DNA of 64,000 nt from an uncultured Eubacteriales bacterium (GCA_934486915.1 CAKSRC010000003.1:3313-67312); one strand, 5' to 3'. Counted from the first letter of the stretch, positions 46,085-55,615 are shown. Numbers and translations: made by a program. The notes: a model not told the origin generated them from the letters alone.

Positions 46085-46795
46085 TTACAAATCTATAAAA
46101 TCCATATTAGGATAAATTTTCTCTAAGCGTTCATTTGGAAAATGATTATCTAAATAAACATCAAAACTGTTGGACGGCGGTATATCCAAAAGCCTATCGC
46201 CCCATCTCCACACTGCGGCTATAGATAACATAGCGTCTAATGCCACAATTACAAGCAAAATCCAAGTCAATGGTTTTCCAAGCTTATTAGGAATCTTTTG
46301 AATCCATTTGCACATTAAAGGCTCCAAAAGCTTAACCCAAACTATAGCTAAGATCCCCCAAAAGCATGAGAAAAGTACATTTATTCTTCCATGAAGATTA
46401 AGCGGCAATGCGTCATATTGCCACGAAACCGAGCCAAATACGGATTGTTGCATCCAACTGCAAAAATACTCATAAACACTTCCTATTACAAATCCGCCTA
46501 AAAATATTATCCAATTATTTTTATTTCTTGCCCAATGCAAACCCAAAGACATAAACAAAGTCCCAAATCCATAGAGTAAATTTAAAGGAAGGTATACCAA
46601 TCCCACACGGCTTTCATAATGGCCTTTTACAACAAGACAAAACAGAACCTCTATTACTACACCCAAGAATGACCCTATTAAGAAAATCCAAAACAGCTTA
46701 TAAAAACCGTACTTTTTAGCAAAGTGTTCTTTGCCATCTTCCTTAGAACTATCCCTTTTTATAACTTCCTTCCCAACACATAGTAAGTCGTTCAT
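46085..46795 (-). CDS. CmpB-type putative ABC transporter permease (PF06541)
   Basis: A 236-residue membrane protein of the family often annotated as putative ABC transporter permease (CmpB, formerly DUF1113). The core FWIFLIGSFLGVVIEVLFCL, YLPLNLLYGFGTLFMS, GSVYEYFCSWMQQSVFG and the terminal AAVWRWGDR match the family. It has about six helices. These proteins lack an associated ATPase; their role is unknown. ATG at 46795 with TTAGGAG. It has its own promoter (46835-46863). Confidence 0.82.
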   Translation of the reverse strand: MNDLLCVGKEVIKRDSSKEDGKEHFAKKYGFYKLFWIFLIGSFLGVVIEVLFCLVVKGHYESRVGLVYLPLNLLYGFGTLFMSLGLHWARNKNNWIIFLGGFVIGSVYEYFCSWMQQSVFGSVSWQYDALPLNLHGRINVLFSCFWGILAIVWVKLLEPLMCKWIQKIPNKLGKPLTWILLVIVALDAMLSIAAVWRWGDRLLDIPPSNSFDVYLDNHFPNERLEKIYPNMDFIDL

Positions 46796-46834
46796 AAAAA
46801 TGTCTCCTAATAAAAATTATTATATATATGTCGT

Positions 46835-46863
46835 ATTATATCATTAAAACGGATTTTTGCCAA
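46835..46863 (-). promoter_or_regulatory. Promoter of the CmpB-type gene
   Basis: The minus strand reads TTGGCA (46858-46863), a 17-bp spacer, TATAAT (46835-46840), about 40 bp before the start at 46795. Confidence 0.75.
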
Positions 46864-46909
46864 CTATTGCAGTATATTTTCACACAATAAACTTAACAAT
46901 GTAATTTTA

Positions 46910-47056
46910 AAGCAGAGTATGTGACAGATTTCAAATATTGCAAAGGGAGCGTTATCTCCTTAGGGTTTCAGCGGGTGGGGTTATATTTTCCCACTGAAAT
47001 TTTGGACGGAACCCGTCGCCTTAAGAGGCGGGGGGCACATCTACACTTTGATTATA
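46910..47056 (+). repeat. Dispersed structured repeat, copy D (before the SEDS gene)
   Basis: 147 bp. Begins AAGCAGAGTATGTGACAGATT. It includes CAAAGGGAGCGTTATCTCCTTAGG, which reads as a short hairpin; TTTCAGCGGGTGGGG...TTTCCCACTGAAA, a 10-bp stem with a small loop; GGAACCCGTCGCCTTAAGAGGCGG; and the end ACACTTTGATTATA. The start of the next gene is 88 bp away, and its promoter lies after the repeat. Confidence 0.78.
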
Positions 47057-47077
47057 TGCCAAAAAGACAGTATTTGC

Positions 47078-47106
47078 TTGAGGTTAAAATAATTTTATAA
47101 TATAAT
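47078..47106 (+). promoter_or_regulatory. Promoter of the SEDS gene
   Basis: TTGAGG (47078-47083), a 17-bp spacer and TATAAT (47101-47106). It lies 22 bp beyond the end of repeat copy D, so copy D is upstream of, not within, this transcript. Confidence 0.65.
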
Positions 47107-47144
47107 TATATGTACTTATTGAATTTTTGAGAGGAGGTTTTATA

Positions 47145-48293
47145 TTGTCTAAATTACTTGATTATATAAAAGGATATATAAAGGATTGCGATAAAATTCT
47201 TTGGTCTATAATGATTATAATTTCAATTTATAGTCTATTGTTGCTAAAGAGTGTATCAAGAGGAGGAGAAAACTTCTTTTCAACTCAGCTCATCGCAGTT
47301 ACACTGGGATACATTGGGGCAATTATATTATCAGCGGCAGATTATAGAGTTATAGCTAACTATTGGAAATGGATAGCCGGTTTTTGTATTTTAATAATAG
47401 TGTATACCTTAATATTTGGTATAACTATAGAGGGTTCGGCCGGGGTTAACGCAAAAGCATGGATTACCTTGCCGGGAGGTATAACCTTTCAACCCTCAGA
47501 ACTTGTTAAAATAGGTTTTATTATAACATTTTCAAGGCATTTATCAATCGTGAAAGAAAATGGTAACATAAAATCCTTTAAAAGCATTATGTTACTATGC
47601 GTCCATGCAGTGGTACCCGTTATTTTGACCCATCTTCAAGGTGACGACGGAGCTGCGATAATATTTTTCTTTATGTTTTTATCCATGACCTTCGCAGCGG
47701 GTGTACAGTTTAGATATTTTATAACCCTGCTTATTGTCATGATAATCGCAATACCCTTTGCTTGGAACTACTTACTTGCAGATTATCAAAAAAACAGAAT
47801 TATTAATCAGTTTAATCCCGAGTCTGACCCATTGGGTGACGGCTTCCAACAAATTCAAGGAAAACTCTCCATAGGGTCAGGTCAAATATTTGGTAAGGGA
47901 CTTTTTAACGGTCAAAGAGTTCTTCATGGCTCCGTACCTGTACAGGAAAGTGACTTTATCTTTTCAGTTGCCGGCGAAGAGTTAGGCTTTATTGGATGTA
48001 TGGCCGTAATTTTATTATTGGTTGCCTTACTTGTAAGAACATTCTATGTAGGAGCAAAATCATGTGACACTTTAGGTGCATATATATGCATAGGATTTTT
48101 TGGTATGATAGCTTCTCAAGCTGTATTTAATCTTGGGATGTGCCTAAGTTTACTCCCCGTTATGGGAGTTACACTTCCGTTTTTTAGTGCTGGAGGGTCC
48201 TCCTCTGCGTGTCTATACTTTGGAATTGGACTTATTCAAAGCGTCTATATGAAACATTTAGATGTAGACAATGCTCAAGTAAGCCCCGTTTAA
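47145..48293 (+). CDS. SEDS-family peptidoglycan glycosyltransferase (FtsW/RodA/SpoVE)
   Basis: An integral membrane glycosyltransferase of 382 residues with about ten helices that polymerises lipid II. Family segments are GVNAKAWITLPGGITFQPSE, RIINQFNPESDPLGDGFQQI, SVPVQESDFIFSVAGEELGF and the C-terminal GVTLPFFSAGGSSS. The WKWIAG and ARKT-like regions around helices 4-7 also fit. I chose the TTG at 47145, 7 nt after GAGGAGG; the upstream TTG at 47127 precedes that site. It could be RodA, FtsW or SpoVE; it is not in the mre cluster. In related genomes a copy often follows minD. Confidence 0.9.
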   Translation: MSKLLDYIKGYIKDCDKILWSIMIIISIYSLLLLKSVSRGGENFFSTQLIAVTLGYIGAIILSAADYRVIANYWKWIAGFCILIIVYTLIFGITIEGSAGVNAKAWITLPGGITFQPSELVKIGFIITFSRHLSIVKENGNIKSFKSIMLLCVHAVVPVILTHLQGDDGAAIIFFFMFLSMTFAAGVQFRYFITLLIVMIIAIPFAWNYLLADYQKNRIINQFNPESDPLGDGFQQIQGKLSIGSGQIFGKGLFNGQRVLHGSVPVQESDFIFSVAGEELGFIGCMAVILLLVALLVRTFYVGAKSCDTLGAYICIGFFGMIASQAVFNLGMCLSLLPVMGVTLPFFSAGGSSSACLYFGIGLIQSVYMKHLDVDNAQVSPV

Positions 48294-48320
48294 CACTAAA
48301 AATATTTATTAAAATCAATT

Positions 48321-48359
48321 AGGAGTTAGGATTGAATATATCAATCTTAACTCCTTTCT
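48321..48359 (-). terminator. Terminator between the SEDS gene and the Ca-ATPase gene
   Basis: AGGAGTTAGGATTGA (48321-48335) and TCAATCTTAACTCCT (48340-48354) form a 15-bp stem with one mismatch. It serves the converging plus- and minus-strand genes. Confidence 0.8.
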
Positions 48360-48363
48360 ATAT

Positions 48364-51033
48364 TTACTCTATACAAACTTTTGCACTTGATCGTCTTTTT
48401 GATATAGCACTTAAAATTCTCTTTTCAATTTCAACAATCACTAAGGGAGAAAGCGATAAAGCCGCTACTATTACCCAAGCATTTGTAGGCAATGGAATTG
48501 TCTTAAATATCATAGCAATGGGCTCTATTGACACAACTGATACTTGCAATATTAAACACACAATAAAAGAAAGTACCATCTTAATATTTCCAAAAAATCC
48601 TATCTCAAAAAGTGAATGTTCGCTTCTAACATTAAACGCATGAACAATTTGTGATAAGCTTAAAACACAAAATGCCATTGTTCTTCCATAAACAGGTGCT
48701 GAATGTCCATCAAAAAATACTTTTCCTATAACAAATGCCAAAAGAGATATTGCCCCTATAAATGTGCCCTCAACTGCTATATAATAAGCCATTTTCCCAC
48801 CTAACAATTTCTTTTTAGGGTCAACGGGCTTTTGGTTCATTATGTCTTGGTCAACGGGTTCGACTCCCAAGGCTAAAGCCGGCAAAGAGTCGGTCACTAG
48901 ATTTACCCACAAAAGTTGAATTGCGAGCAACGGTGTGGGAAGGTTTAGTAAAAATGCAGTCAAAACAGTTATGATTTCTCCAATATTGCTTGAAATCAAG
49001 AAATGCACAGTCTTCTTTATATTTTCAAATATTCCTCTTCCCTGCTTAACCGCCTCGATTATAGTAGAGAAATTATCATCAGTAAGTATCATATCTGCAG
49101 CACCCTTAGCTACATCAGTGCCGCTAATACCCATAGCACAACCTATATCCGCCGCCTTTAAGGCCGGCGCATCATTTACCCCGTCACCGGTCATTGCGAC
49201 AACAGCACCCTTTTTTTGAAATGCCTTTACTATTTTAACCTTATGTTCAGGCGAAACACGTGCAAAGACTGAATAAGAGAATATATTCCTCTCAAACTCG
49301 TCTTGAGGCATTTTGTCTATTTGTTCACCTGAAATTGCTCTATCAGTGTTTGATAAAATATTAAGTTCACGAGCAATTGCCTTGGCGGTTATAATATGAT
49401 CTCCCGTTATCATGACGGGTTTTATGCCCGCTGCAATGCAATCCTTAACCGCCTGCTTTGCTCCTATCCTTGGAGGGTCTATCATTCCTACAAGTCCACA
49501 AAAACAAAGGTCCCCCTCTATTTCGGCATTATTATTTGGGATATAATCAATATCCTTAAATGCGACAGCCAACACCCTAAGAGCTTTAGAGGCCATCTCT
49601 TCATTTTCTATTATTACTTTATTTCTATAATTTGTATTAAGCATTTCCCTGCCGTTATCAGTACGTATTTTTGTGCAGTAATTTAACAATACATCAGGAG
49701 CACCCTTGGTTATTACCCTATAATGCCCTGCGGACAATTTATGTATGGTAGTCATTAGCTTTCTTTTAGAGTCAAATGGTATCTCGTGAACTCTTGGAAA
49801 CTGCCTATCCAATGATAACTTGACTTTTCCATTGTTAGCAGCCGCTAAAACCAATGCTTTTTCAGTCGGTTCACCCGAGGCCTTATAATCACCAAACTTT
49901 CCTGTAAGGTTGGAATTATTGCAAAGAGCAAGATAAGATAAAATGTCCAATGCTTCACTTGATGACATATTAAGTTGGCCATTTATCGAGTGTATCTCAG
50001 TTACTGTCATTTTATTTTGAGTAAGAGTCCCTGTCTTATCAGAGCATATGACACTTGCGCTTCCAAGGGTTTCGACGGCCGGAAGTTTTCTTATAATGGC
50101 ACGGCTTATTGCCATTCTCTTTACTCCTATGGCGAGTACTATCGTCACAACAGCCGGCAAGCCTTCGGGTATAGCTGCAACTGCCAAACTTATAGATATC
50201 ATAAACATTTCAATAGGTGGAATATTTTGTACGACACCCAAAATGAATATAATAAAGCATATTACCAATGCGCCAATACCTAAATATTTACCCGTTTGAG
50301 CAAGTTTTGCCTGCAATGGAGTTTGAGGAGAAACCCCCTCGTTTATAAGGTCTGCTATTTTTCCGACTTGAGTATTCATTCCTGTTTCGACTACCACGCA
50401 AAGTGCATGGCCTGCGGTTATCGAGCTTGAAGAATAAACCATGTTGTGTCTATCTGCAATCGTCTTGCCGGAATGAAGCAATGTATCAGGGTCCTTATCG
50501 ACCGGCAAAGATTCCCCGGTAAGAGCCGATTCTTCTGCCTTTAAGTTAGTGCTTTTTATAATTCTGGCGTCAGCCGGTACAAAATCTCCGGTATTTAAAA
50601 CCAAAATATCCCCCGGCACAAGCTCTTCTGAATCAATTAGGCTTTCTACCCCGTTTCGTATAACTCTTGCCTTAGGAGCTGAAAGCTTTTTTAAAGAATC
50701 TATAGCCTTTTCGGCCTTGCTTTCTTGTATAACCCCTATTAAAGCATTCATTATAACTATTGCCAATATTATTATTGAGTCTATGTAATCGTTATTGTGC
50801 TCAATTATAGATGTAGCAAAAGATATACCCGATGCTATCAAAAGGATAATAACCATAAAATCTGAAAATTGTTCCAAAAACTTAGTAAACACACTTTTGG
50901 GCTTTTTTTCTTTTAGTTTATTCAATCCATATTTTAATTGAAATTCCTTTACTTGTTTTGAATTTAGTCCTTGATTTTCAGAAACATTAAACTTATTTAA
51001 AATTTCCTTAGCTTCCATGTTATGCCAAATCAT
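48364..51033 (-). CDS. P-type calcium-transporting ATPase (SERCA/PMR1-like)
   Basis: An 889-residue P2-type cation pump. It has the N-terminal cation-ATPase domain, TGESLPVDKD (actuator TGES loop), a phosphorylation site in CSDKTGTLTQNKMTV, nucleotide-binding KGAPDVLL, hinge MTGDGVNDAPALKAADIGCAMG, and C-terminal helices with NxxTDSLPALALGVEP. The helix 4 motif AAIPEGLPAVVTI carries the PEGLP of calcium pumps. It likely exports Ca2+ (possibly Mn2+). ATG at 51033 after a GGGG site, or an ATG five codons later. It stands alone. Confidence 0.93.
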   Translation of the reverse strand: MIWHNMEAKEILNKFNVSENQGLNSKQVKEFQLKYGLNKLKEKKPKSVFTKFLEQFSDFMVIILLIASGISFATSIIEHNNDYIDSIIILAIVIMNALIGVIQESKAEKAIDSLKKLSAPKARVIRNGVESLIDSEELVPGDILVLNTGDFVPADARIIKSTNLKAEESALTGESLPVDKDPDTLLHSGKTIADRHNMVYSSSSITAGHALCVVVETGMNTQVGKIADLINEGVSPQTPLQAKLAQTGKYLGIGALVICFIIFILGVVQNIPPIEMFMISISLAVAAIPEGLPAVVTIVLAIGVKRMAISRAIIRKLPAVETLGSASVICSDKTGTLTQNKMTVTEIHSINGQLNMSSSEALDILSYLALCNNSNLTGKFGDYKASGEPTEKALVLAAANNGKVKLSLDRQFPRVHEIPFDSKRKLMTTIHKLSAGHYRVITKGAPDVLLNYCTKIRTDNGREMLNTNYRNKVIIENEEMASKALRVLAVAFKDIDYIPNNNAEIEGDLCFCGLVGMIDPPRIGAKQAVKDCIAAGIKPVMITGDHIITAKAIARELNILSNTDRAISGEQIDKMPQDEFERNIFSYSVFARVSPEHKVKIVKAFQKKGAVVAMTGDGVNDAPALKAADIGCAMGISGTDVAKGAADMILTDDNFSTIIEAVKQGRGIFENIKKTVHFLISSNIGEIITVLTAFLLNLPTPLLAIQLLWVNLVTDSLPALALGVEPVDQDIMNQKPVDPKKKLLGGKMAYYIAVEGTFIGAISLLAFVIGKVFFDGHSAPVYGRTMAFCVLSLSQIVHAFNVRSEHSLFEIGFFGNIKMVLSFIVCLILQVSVVSIEPIAMIFKTIPLPTNAWVIVAALSLSPLVIVEIEKRILSAISKRRSSAKVCIE

Positions 51034-51153
51034 ATTATCATCCCCAAACTTTAAAAACTTGTCTTAATATATATATTTAAGATTTTATAATATATTACTT
51101 CTTCCCAAAAATTACTAATTCCATATTATATTAGTAAGGGGGATGAAGGCTTT

Positions 51154-51789
51154 ATGGAATTCTATTTAGGTATTGGACTTCTTGCTATATCACTTAGTAT
51201 AGATGCTTTGGGAATAGGGCTTTCATACGGCCTTAGAAAAATACAAATACCAATATTAGCAAAATTAATAATATGTTTTATATCGATGGTGTTCACCGAA
51301 ATAGCAATTTTAATTGGAGACGTAATTAAAAACTTCTTACCCGATATTATTTCAAAAGGTATAGGAAGTTTGATGCTATTAGTCTTGGGGATATTTATAA
51401 TAGTTCAAGCATTTATAAAAAAAGAGAAACCGCCAAAACAAAAAAGCTCATCATTTTCATTTGAATTTTTAGGGGTGACAGTTAATATTATAAGAAACCC
51501 AAGCTCTTGCGATTTTGATAAATCCTGCGACATAGATGCACTCGAGGCTATATATTTAGGTACGGCCCTTTCTATAGATTCTTTTGGTGCAGGAGTCTCA
51601 AGCGCCGTGACAGGCCTTAATTCTATATTAATCCCGCTAACTGTAGGCCTATTTCAAATTTTATTTTTATATTTTGGAAATATACTTGGAAAAAAAGTCT
51701 CATCATTTAAAAAATTGGATTCAAAAGTATTTGTAGTTTTATCAGGGGCATTAATGATTATACTTGCCGCAATAAGATTTTTAATTTGA
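51154..51789 (+). CDS. ytaF: Sporulation membrane protein YtaF
   Basis: A 211-residue membrane protein with six helices in two repeats, related to the MntP manganese exporter fold and named YtaF in Bacillus. The repeat motif SLSIDALGIGLSYGLR and its second copy TALSIDSFGAGVSSAVTGL are clear. A hydrophilic loop with cysteines lies in the middle (PSSCDFDKSCDIDALEA). It is linked to sporulation by family knowledge; transport of a divalent cation is plausible. ATG at 51154 with AAGGGGGATG. Confidence 0.9.
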   Translation: MEFYLGIGLLAISLSIDALGIGLSYGLRKIQIPILAKLIICFISMVFTEIAILIGDVIKNFLPDIISKGIGSLMLLVLGIFIIVQAFIKKEKPPKQKSSSFSFEFLGVTVNIIRNPSSCDFDKSCDIDALEAIYLGTALSIDSFGAGVSSAVTGLNSILIPLTVGLFQILFLYFGNILGKKVSSFKKLDSKVFVVLSGALMIILAAIRFLI

Positions 51790-51925
51790 TTTATTAATTG
51801 GTTTTACTTTAAAATTTTTCCTAGAAAGCCAAGAATAAAACAAGCATCGATGTTAATAATAATATTTGTCGATAGGAAAAAGTTCTTCACGTCGACTTAG
51901 CATCTTAGCAGGAGGTGAAATAAAA

Positions 51926-52063
51926 ATGGAAAAGCAATCTTCAAACAAAAAGAATAACCAATTCAGCAACAAAAAGAACAACAACAATAACAACAACCAA
52001 TTCAACAATAAAAAAGAAAACAACAATAACTGCAATAATAACATCAACAATTTTGAGGATTAA
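51926..52063 (+). CDS. Asparagine-rich 45-residue protein
   Basis: A short ORF with a clear ribosome site (AGGAGGTG at 51910-51917, start ATG at 51926). The product starts MEKQSSNKKNNQFSNKKN and consists mostly of Asn (over half of the residues), with Lys, Gln, Phe and a single Cys, ending in NNFED. The Asn tracts are encoded by AAC and AAT. A terminator follows at 52108. The pattern resembles low-complexity proteins that bind surfaces or form gels, and spore-coat-like small proteins exist in sporulating clostridia, but no family was recognised. Confidence 0.6.
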   Translation: MEKQSSNKKNNQFSNKKNNNNNNNQFNNKKENNNNCNNNINNFED

Positions 52064-52107
52064 TTTTTTGAAACCTCTAAACATTAACAAATTATCGTAG
52101 TCAATAG

Positions 52108-52145
52108 ATACTAAAGGGGACCTTATGCGTCCCCTTTAGTATTTG
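52108..52145 (+). terminator. Terminator of the Asn-rich gene
   Basis: ATACTAAAGGGGAC (52108-52121) and GTCCCCTTTAGTAT (52129-52142) form a perfect 14-bp stem. Confidence 0.8.
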
Positions 52146-52149
52146 TTAA

Positions 52150-52187
52150 AATAAAAAAGGTCTATCGAGTTTATATATCGATAGACC
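52150..52187 (-). terminator. Terminator of the second P-type ATPase gene
   Basis: GGTCTATCGA (52159-52168) and TCGATAGACC (52178-52187) form a perfect 10-bp stem; on the minus strand it is followed by TTTTTTATTTT, just beyond the ATPase stop at 52194. Confidence 0.85.
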
Positions 52188-52193
52188 CTTTAT

Positions 52194-54563
52194 TTAATCT
52201 TTTAACCTCTTGCCAAACAACTTAAGCATTAACATAAAAAAGACCGTTGCCGCCAAAATGAGAAAAGCAAGATACAAGCCAAGCTCCATTGTAAGGCTCG
52301 ACAAAGAGAAAAATCCCTTTAGCGTAAAAATACATATTGTAAATCCTAGTGCCATAGATATAAATAATATTTTCCTTATATTATCAAATGGTATTGAAAT
52401 TTTATAAAGAAGCATTAATCCCGTATACCCAGTAAGTATAACTGATAATGTAGAAGAGTTTTGATACGAAAGCGAAAACACATTACTTAATATAACTATC
52501 AATATTATATTAAATACAACCGTAAGTGCCCCTGGGAATGCCTTGCTTATAATATTCAAAAGGAAATTCCCCTTAATTCTTTCCTTATTGGGCTCAAGAG
52601 CCAAAATAAACGACGGAATACCTATAGTAAACATACTTGTAAGCGTCATTTGTATTGGCATAAAGGGATAATGCATTTTTATAAAAAGAAAGATAACGGC
52701 AAGTAAAGTTGAATATATTGTCTTTACAAGAAACAATGAGGCCGAACGCTGGATATTATTTATAGACCTTCGTCCTTCCGCCACAACCCTTGGCATGGAA
52801 TCAAAGTTGGAGTCAAGAAGCACCAATTGAGAAACACTTCTTGCCGCCTCACTTCCAGAAGCAACTGCAATACTGCAGTCCGCCTCCTTTAGTGCCAACA
52901 CATCATTTACACCATCGCCCGTCATAGCAACAGTCTTGCCTTTCTCCTTAAGAGCTACAACTATTTCTTTTTTTTGCATAGGAGAAACCCTGCCAAAAAT
53001 CGTATATTTATCGACAGCATTTTTAATGTCCTCATCAGTCTTTAATGTAGAAGCGTCTATATATTTATCATAGCCCTTCATACCAACACTTTTCGCAATA
53101 TTTGAAACGGTCTTTACATTATCGCCTGAAATAATCTTAATATCAACACCTTGCTCTTCAAAATATTCCAATGTTTTTTTTGCACTTGGCCTTATTGTAT
53201 CATTTATTAAAATAAGTGCCATTGCCTCAATATTATTGGGAAGCTCATTATTTTCGCAAAGAACTTCGCTTGAATGTACAAGTATCAATACTCTATTTTG
53301 ATCTATATACTTTTCGACTTCACTTTCTATGTCACTTCTATTTTCCAAGGAATTTTTTAATACCATTTCAGGTGCACCAATAATATAACTTCCTTTTTCC
53401 TCAAATGACGCACCCGACCACTTTTTATCTGAAGAAAACGGCACTGTTTTAATAATCTTATAGTTTGATTCGCAGTTATATGCCCTTTTAATAGCATTGA
53501 ATGTAGAATTATTATCTGTCAAATTACCGCTTAATGCATTTAATGCCTTATCAATATCATCATCTATGCCGTCCTTTAGAGGTATTATGTTGGAAACCTC
53601 CATATTTGAATCCGTGAGTGTCCCCGTTTTATCAAGGCACAATGTATCTACCCTTGCCAAAGTTTCTATGCAATAAAGCTCCTGCACCAAAACCTTATGC
53701 CTTGAAAGCCTTATAATTCCCACTGCAAGCACCGTGCTTGTAAGCAAAACTAAACCTTCGGGTATCATTCCAATCAATGCCGCGACAGTATTCACGACTG
53801 CATTATTATAATTGCCGGCAGAAATAGAAAGTTGATTCCAAAATAAGAATGCCCCTATTGGTATTATCAATATTGAAACTGTCTTTATGATCTTATTTAT
53901 CGTTGTCATAATCTCAGAGTTGATTTTCTTTACATACTTTGCTTGATTTGATATTTTATTTGCATAATTATCATCACCTATATGCTCAACCTTTGCCTTG
54001 CATTTCCCGCTTACGACAAAACTCCCCGAAAATAGGCTGTCGCCGGTCTTTTTATTTATAAGGTCGGATTCGCCTGTCAAAAGAGCCTCATTAACATCAA
54101 GTTCACCATGCATTAAAATGCAATCTGCCACGATTTGGTTTCCCGGCTCCAAACACAAAATATCATCTAATACAATCTCACTTGGATGAATTTCATGTAT
54201 TTTACCATCTCTTAATACCTTTACCTTAATAGATGAAATAATAGAAAGTTTATCAACTGTTATTTTCGCTCTAATCTCTTGATAGGTACTTATAACAGTA
54301 TTACAAATTACGACTCCCATAAAAATTAAATTCTTATATGAGCCTACAATAAAGACTGCTAACGCTAAAGCAAAATTAAGCAAATTAAAAAGAGTAAATA
54401 GGTTATCCCTAACTATCCTTTTAATTGACTTGGTTTTTAACCCCGTATCAATATTAGATAGGCCCATTTCTTTTCTTTGCTCTACTTGAGTAGAAGAAAG
54501 CCCACAATCGATATCAGGATTTATTCTCTTTATATTTTTAGTATTTACAGCATTTTGCTTCAT
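52194..54563 (-). CDS. P-type cation ATPase (CtpE-like)
   Basis: A 789-residue P-type ATPase, smaller than the neighbour at 48364 and of another subgroup. The actuator TGESDLIN, phosphorylation site LCLDKTGTLTDSNMEV and hinge MTGDGVNDVLALKEADCSIAVASG are present, and helix 4 reads GMIPEGLVLLTSTVLAVG. The N-terminus lacks a metal-binding domain. This group includes mycobacterial CtpE, a calcium importer. A Ca2+ or related role is likely but not proven. ATG at 54563 with GGAGG. Confidence 0.9.
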   Translation of the reverse strand: MKQNAVNTKNIKRINPDIDCGLSSTQVEQRKEMGLSNIDTGLKTKSIKRIVRDNLFTLFNLLNFALALAVFIVGSYKNLIFMGVVICNTVISTYQEIRAKITVDKLSIISSIKVKVLRDGKIHEIHPSEIVLDDILCLEPGNQIVADCILMHGELDVNEALLTGESDLINKKTGDSLFSGSFVVSGKCKAKVEHIGDDNYANKISNQAKYVKKINSEIMTTINKIIKTVSILIIPIGAFLFWNQLSISAGNYNNAVVNTVAALIGMIPEGLVLLTSTVLAVGIIRLSRHKVLVQELYCIETLARVDTLCLDKTGTLTDSNMEVSNIIPLKDGIDDDIDKALNALSGNLTDNNSTFNAIKRAYNCESNYKIIKTVPFSSDKKWSGASFEEKGSYIIGAPEMVLKNSLENRSDIESEVEKYIDQNRVLILVHSSEVLCENNELPNNIEAMALILINDTIRPSAKKTLEYFEEQGVDIKIISGDNVKTVSNIAKSVGMKGYDKYIDASTLKTDEDIKNAVDKYTIFGRVSPMQKKEIVVALKEKGKTVAMTGDGVNDVLALKEADCSIAVASGSEAARSVSQLVLLDSNFDSMPRVVAEGRRSINNIQRSASLFLVKTIYSTLLAVIFLFIKMHYPFMPIQMTLTSMFTIGIPSFILALEPNKERIKGNFLLNIISKAFPGALTVVFNIILIVILSNVFSLSYQNSSTLSVILTGYTGLMLLYKISIPFDNIRKILFISMALGFTICIFTLKGFFSLSSLTMELGLYLAFLILAATVFFMLMLKLFGKRLKD

Positions 54564-54697
54564 TATATTGGGCCTCCAAGGAGATTATTTTTATAAAATA
54601 ATAATTAAATCAAATCTTCAAGCATAAAGTTATAATATATGCAATTTAAAAATCTTTTGATTCTGGTATTAACATTAATAAGAAAAGGGGAATAAAC

Positions 54698-54991
54698 TTG
54701 GGTTGTAGAATAGTAGAATTGCGGCATAAAGAAGTAATCGACATAAAAACCGGCACACGACTCGGCTGCGTATGTGATGTTGAGGTTGATATGAAGTGCG
54801 CAAAATTGGTCGCTGTTATAATATATGGCAGGCCAAAGTGTTTGGGTCTATTTGGACGTGAAGAAGACATAATCATAAGATGGGACGAAATAGAAGTTGT
54901 TGGTGAAGATACAATATTAGTTTGCCACAACGTTTGCTGCAGAATGAAAAAAAGAAAATGCCGTAATATCTTTAAAAACTTCTTTAGATAA
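54698..54991 (+). CDS. YlmC/YmxH family sporulation protein (PRC barrel)
   Basis: A 97-residue protein with a PRC-barrel-like fold. It starts MGCRIVELRHKEVIDIKTGT, with GCVCDVEVD and the GLFGREEDIIIRWDEIEVVG core. The C-terminal tail is Cys- and Lys-rich (CHNVCCRMKKRKCR), uncommon for YlmC/YmxH proteins but seen in clostridial members. The family is widespread in spore-formers and its role is unknown. The start is TTG at 54698 after AAAGGGG. It converges with the PAP2 gene. Confidence 0.85.
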   Translation: MGCRIVELRHKEVIDIKTGTRLGCVCDVEVDMKCAKLVAVIIYGRPKCLGLFGREEDIIIRWDEIEVVGEDTILVCHNVCCRMKKRKCRNIFKNFFR

Positions 54992-55000
54992 GCTAAAAGC

Positions 55001-55570
55001 CTATCGTTTCAACCTGCGGGCTCCCTTTTTGCGGCTATGTTTTCCTTTATTTTGCAAAGCCTTATAAATAGATATATTAAATAAAGCCACCACCACTCCA
55101 AGTAAGGCTCCCGCTACGACATCGCTTGGAAAATGAACAAATAAATACATCCTTGAGAAACCCATCACGACTGCAAATATGAAAGCTAAAATGCCTAATT
55201 TTTTATTCATAAAACAAATGACAGTCGCCGCCGCAAATGAAAGATATGTGTGGCCCGACGGGAAAGAAAATCCTCCCGGGTGCCTAATTAAAATATCTAC
55301 CTCTTTAAAAACATCACATGGTCTTGAACGTGCAATTAAGGGCTTTATCACAAAGCTCCCCAAGCACCCGGTAAGAGCTAAAGTTACAAAAAGCAATACT
55401 CCATAACGTCTATACCTTTTTATTATCATCAAAACAATTGAAATTATAAACCATATCGCACCTAAATTTCCAAGTGATGTTATGTTTACCATTATCTTAT
55501 CCAATATTGGATTATGTAGCGACTGCAAATAAAATAAAATATCAAATTCTATGTCTTGAAAATTTTCCAT
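55001..55570 (-). CDS. PAP2 family phosphatase
   Basis: A 189-residue membrane phosphatase with about five helices. The three PAP2 motifs are intact: KPLIARSRP, FPSGHTYL and SRMYLFVHFPSD. Enzymes of this group dephosphorylate phosphatidic acid, undecaprenyl diphosphate or phosphatidylglycerophosphate; which applies here is not clear. I chose the ATG at 55570 after AGAAAGG, giving MENFQDIEF; the longer frame to 55645 has no site. The C-terminus is basic (KNKGKHSRKKGARRLKR). Confidence 0.88.
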   Translation of the reverse strand: MENFQDIEFDILFYLQSLHNPILDKIMVNITSLGNLGAIWFIISIVLMIIKRYRRYGVLLFVTLALTGCLGSFVIKPLIARSRPCDVFKEVDILIRHPGGFSFPSGHTYLSFAAATVICFMNKKLGILAFIFAVVMGFSRMYLFVHFPSDVVAGALLGVVVALFNISIYKALQNKGKHSRKKGARRLKR

Positions 55571-55615
55571 TTGTATATATCCTTTCTTTTGCTTTTTTAA
55601 TTTAAATCGAGGGGC

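Noticed and set aside
51853..52050. Leu-rich minus-strand open frame opposite the Asn-rich gene
   Set aside because: It is the complement of AAC/AAT tracts; the plus strand has the ribosome site and terminator.
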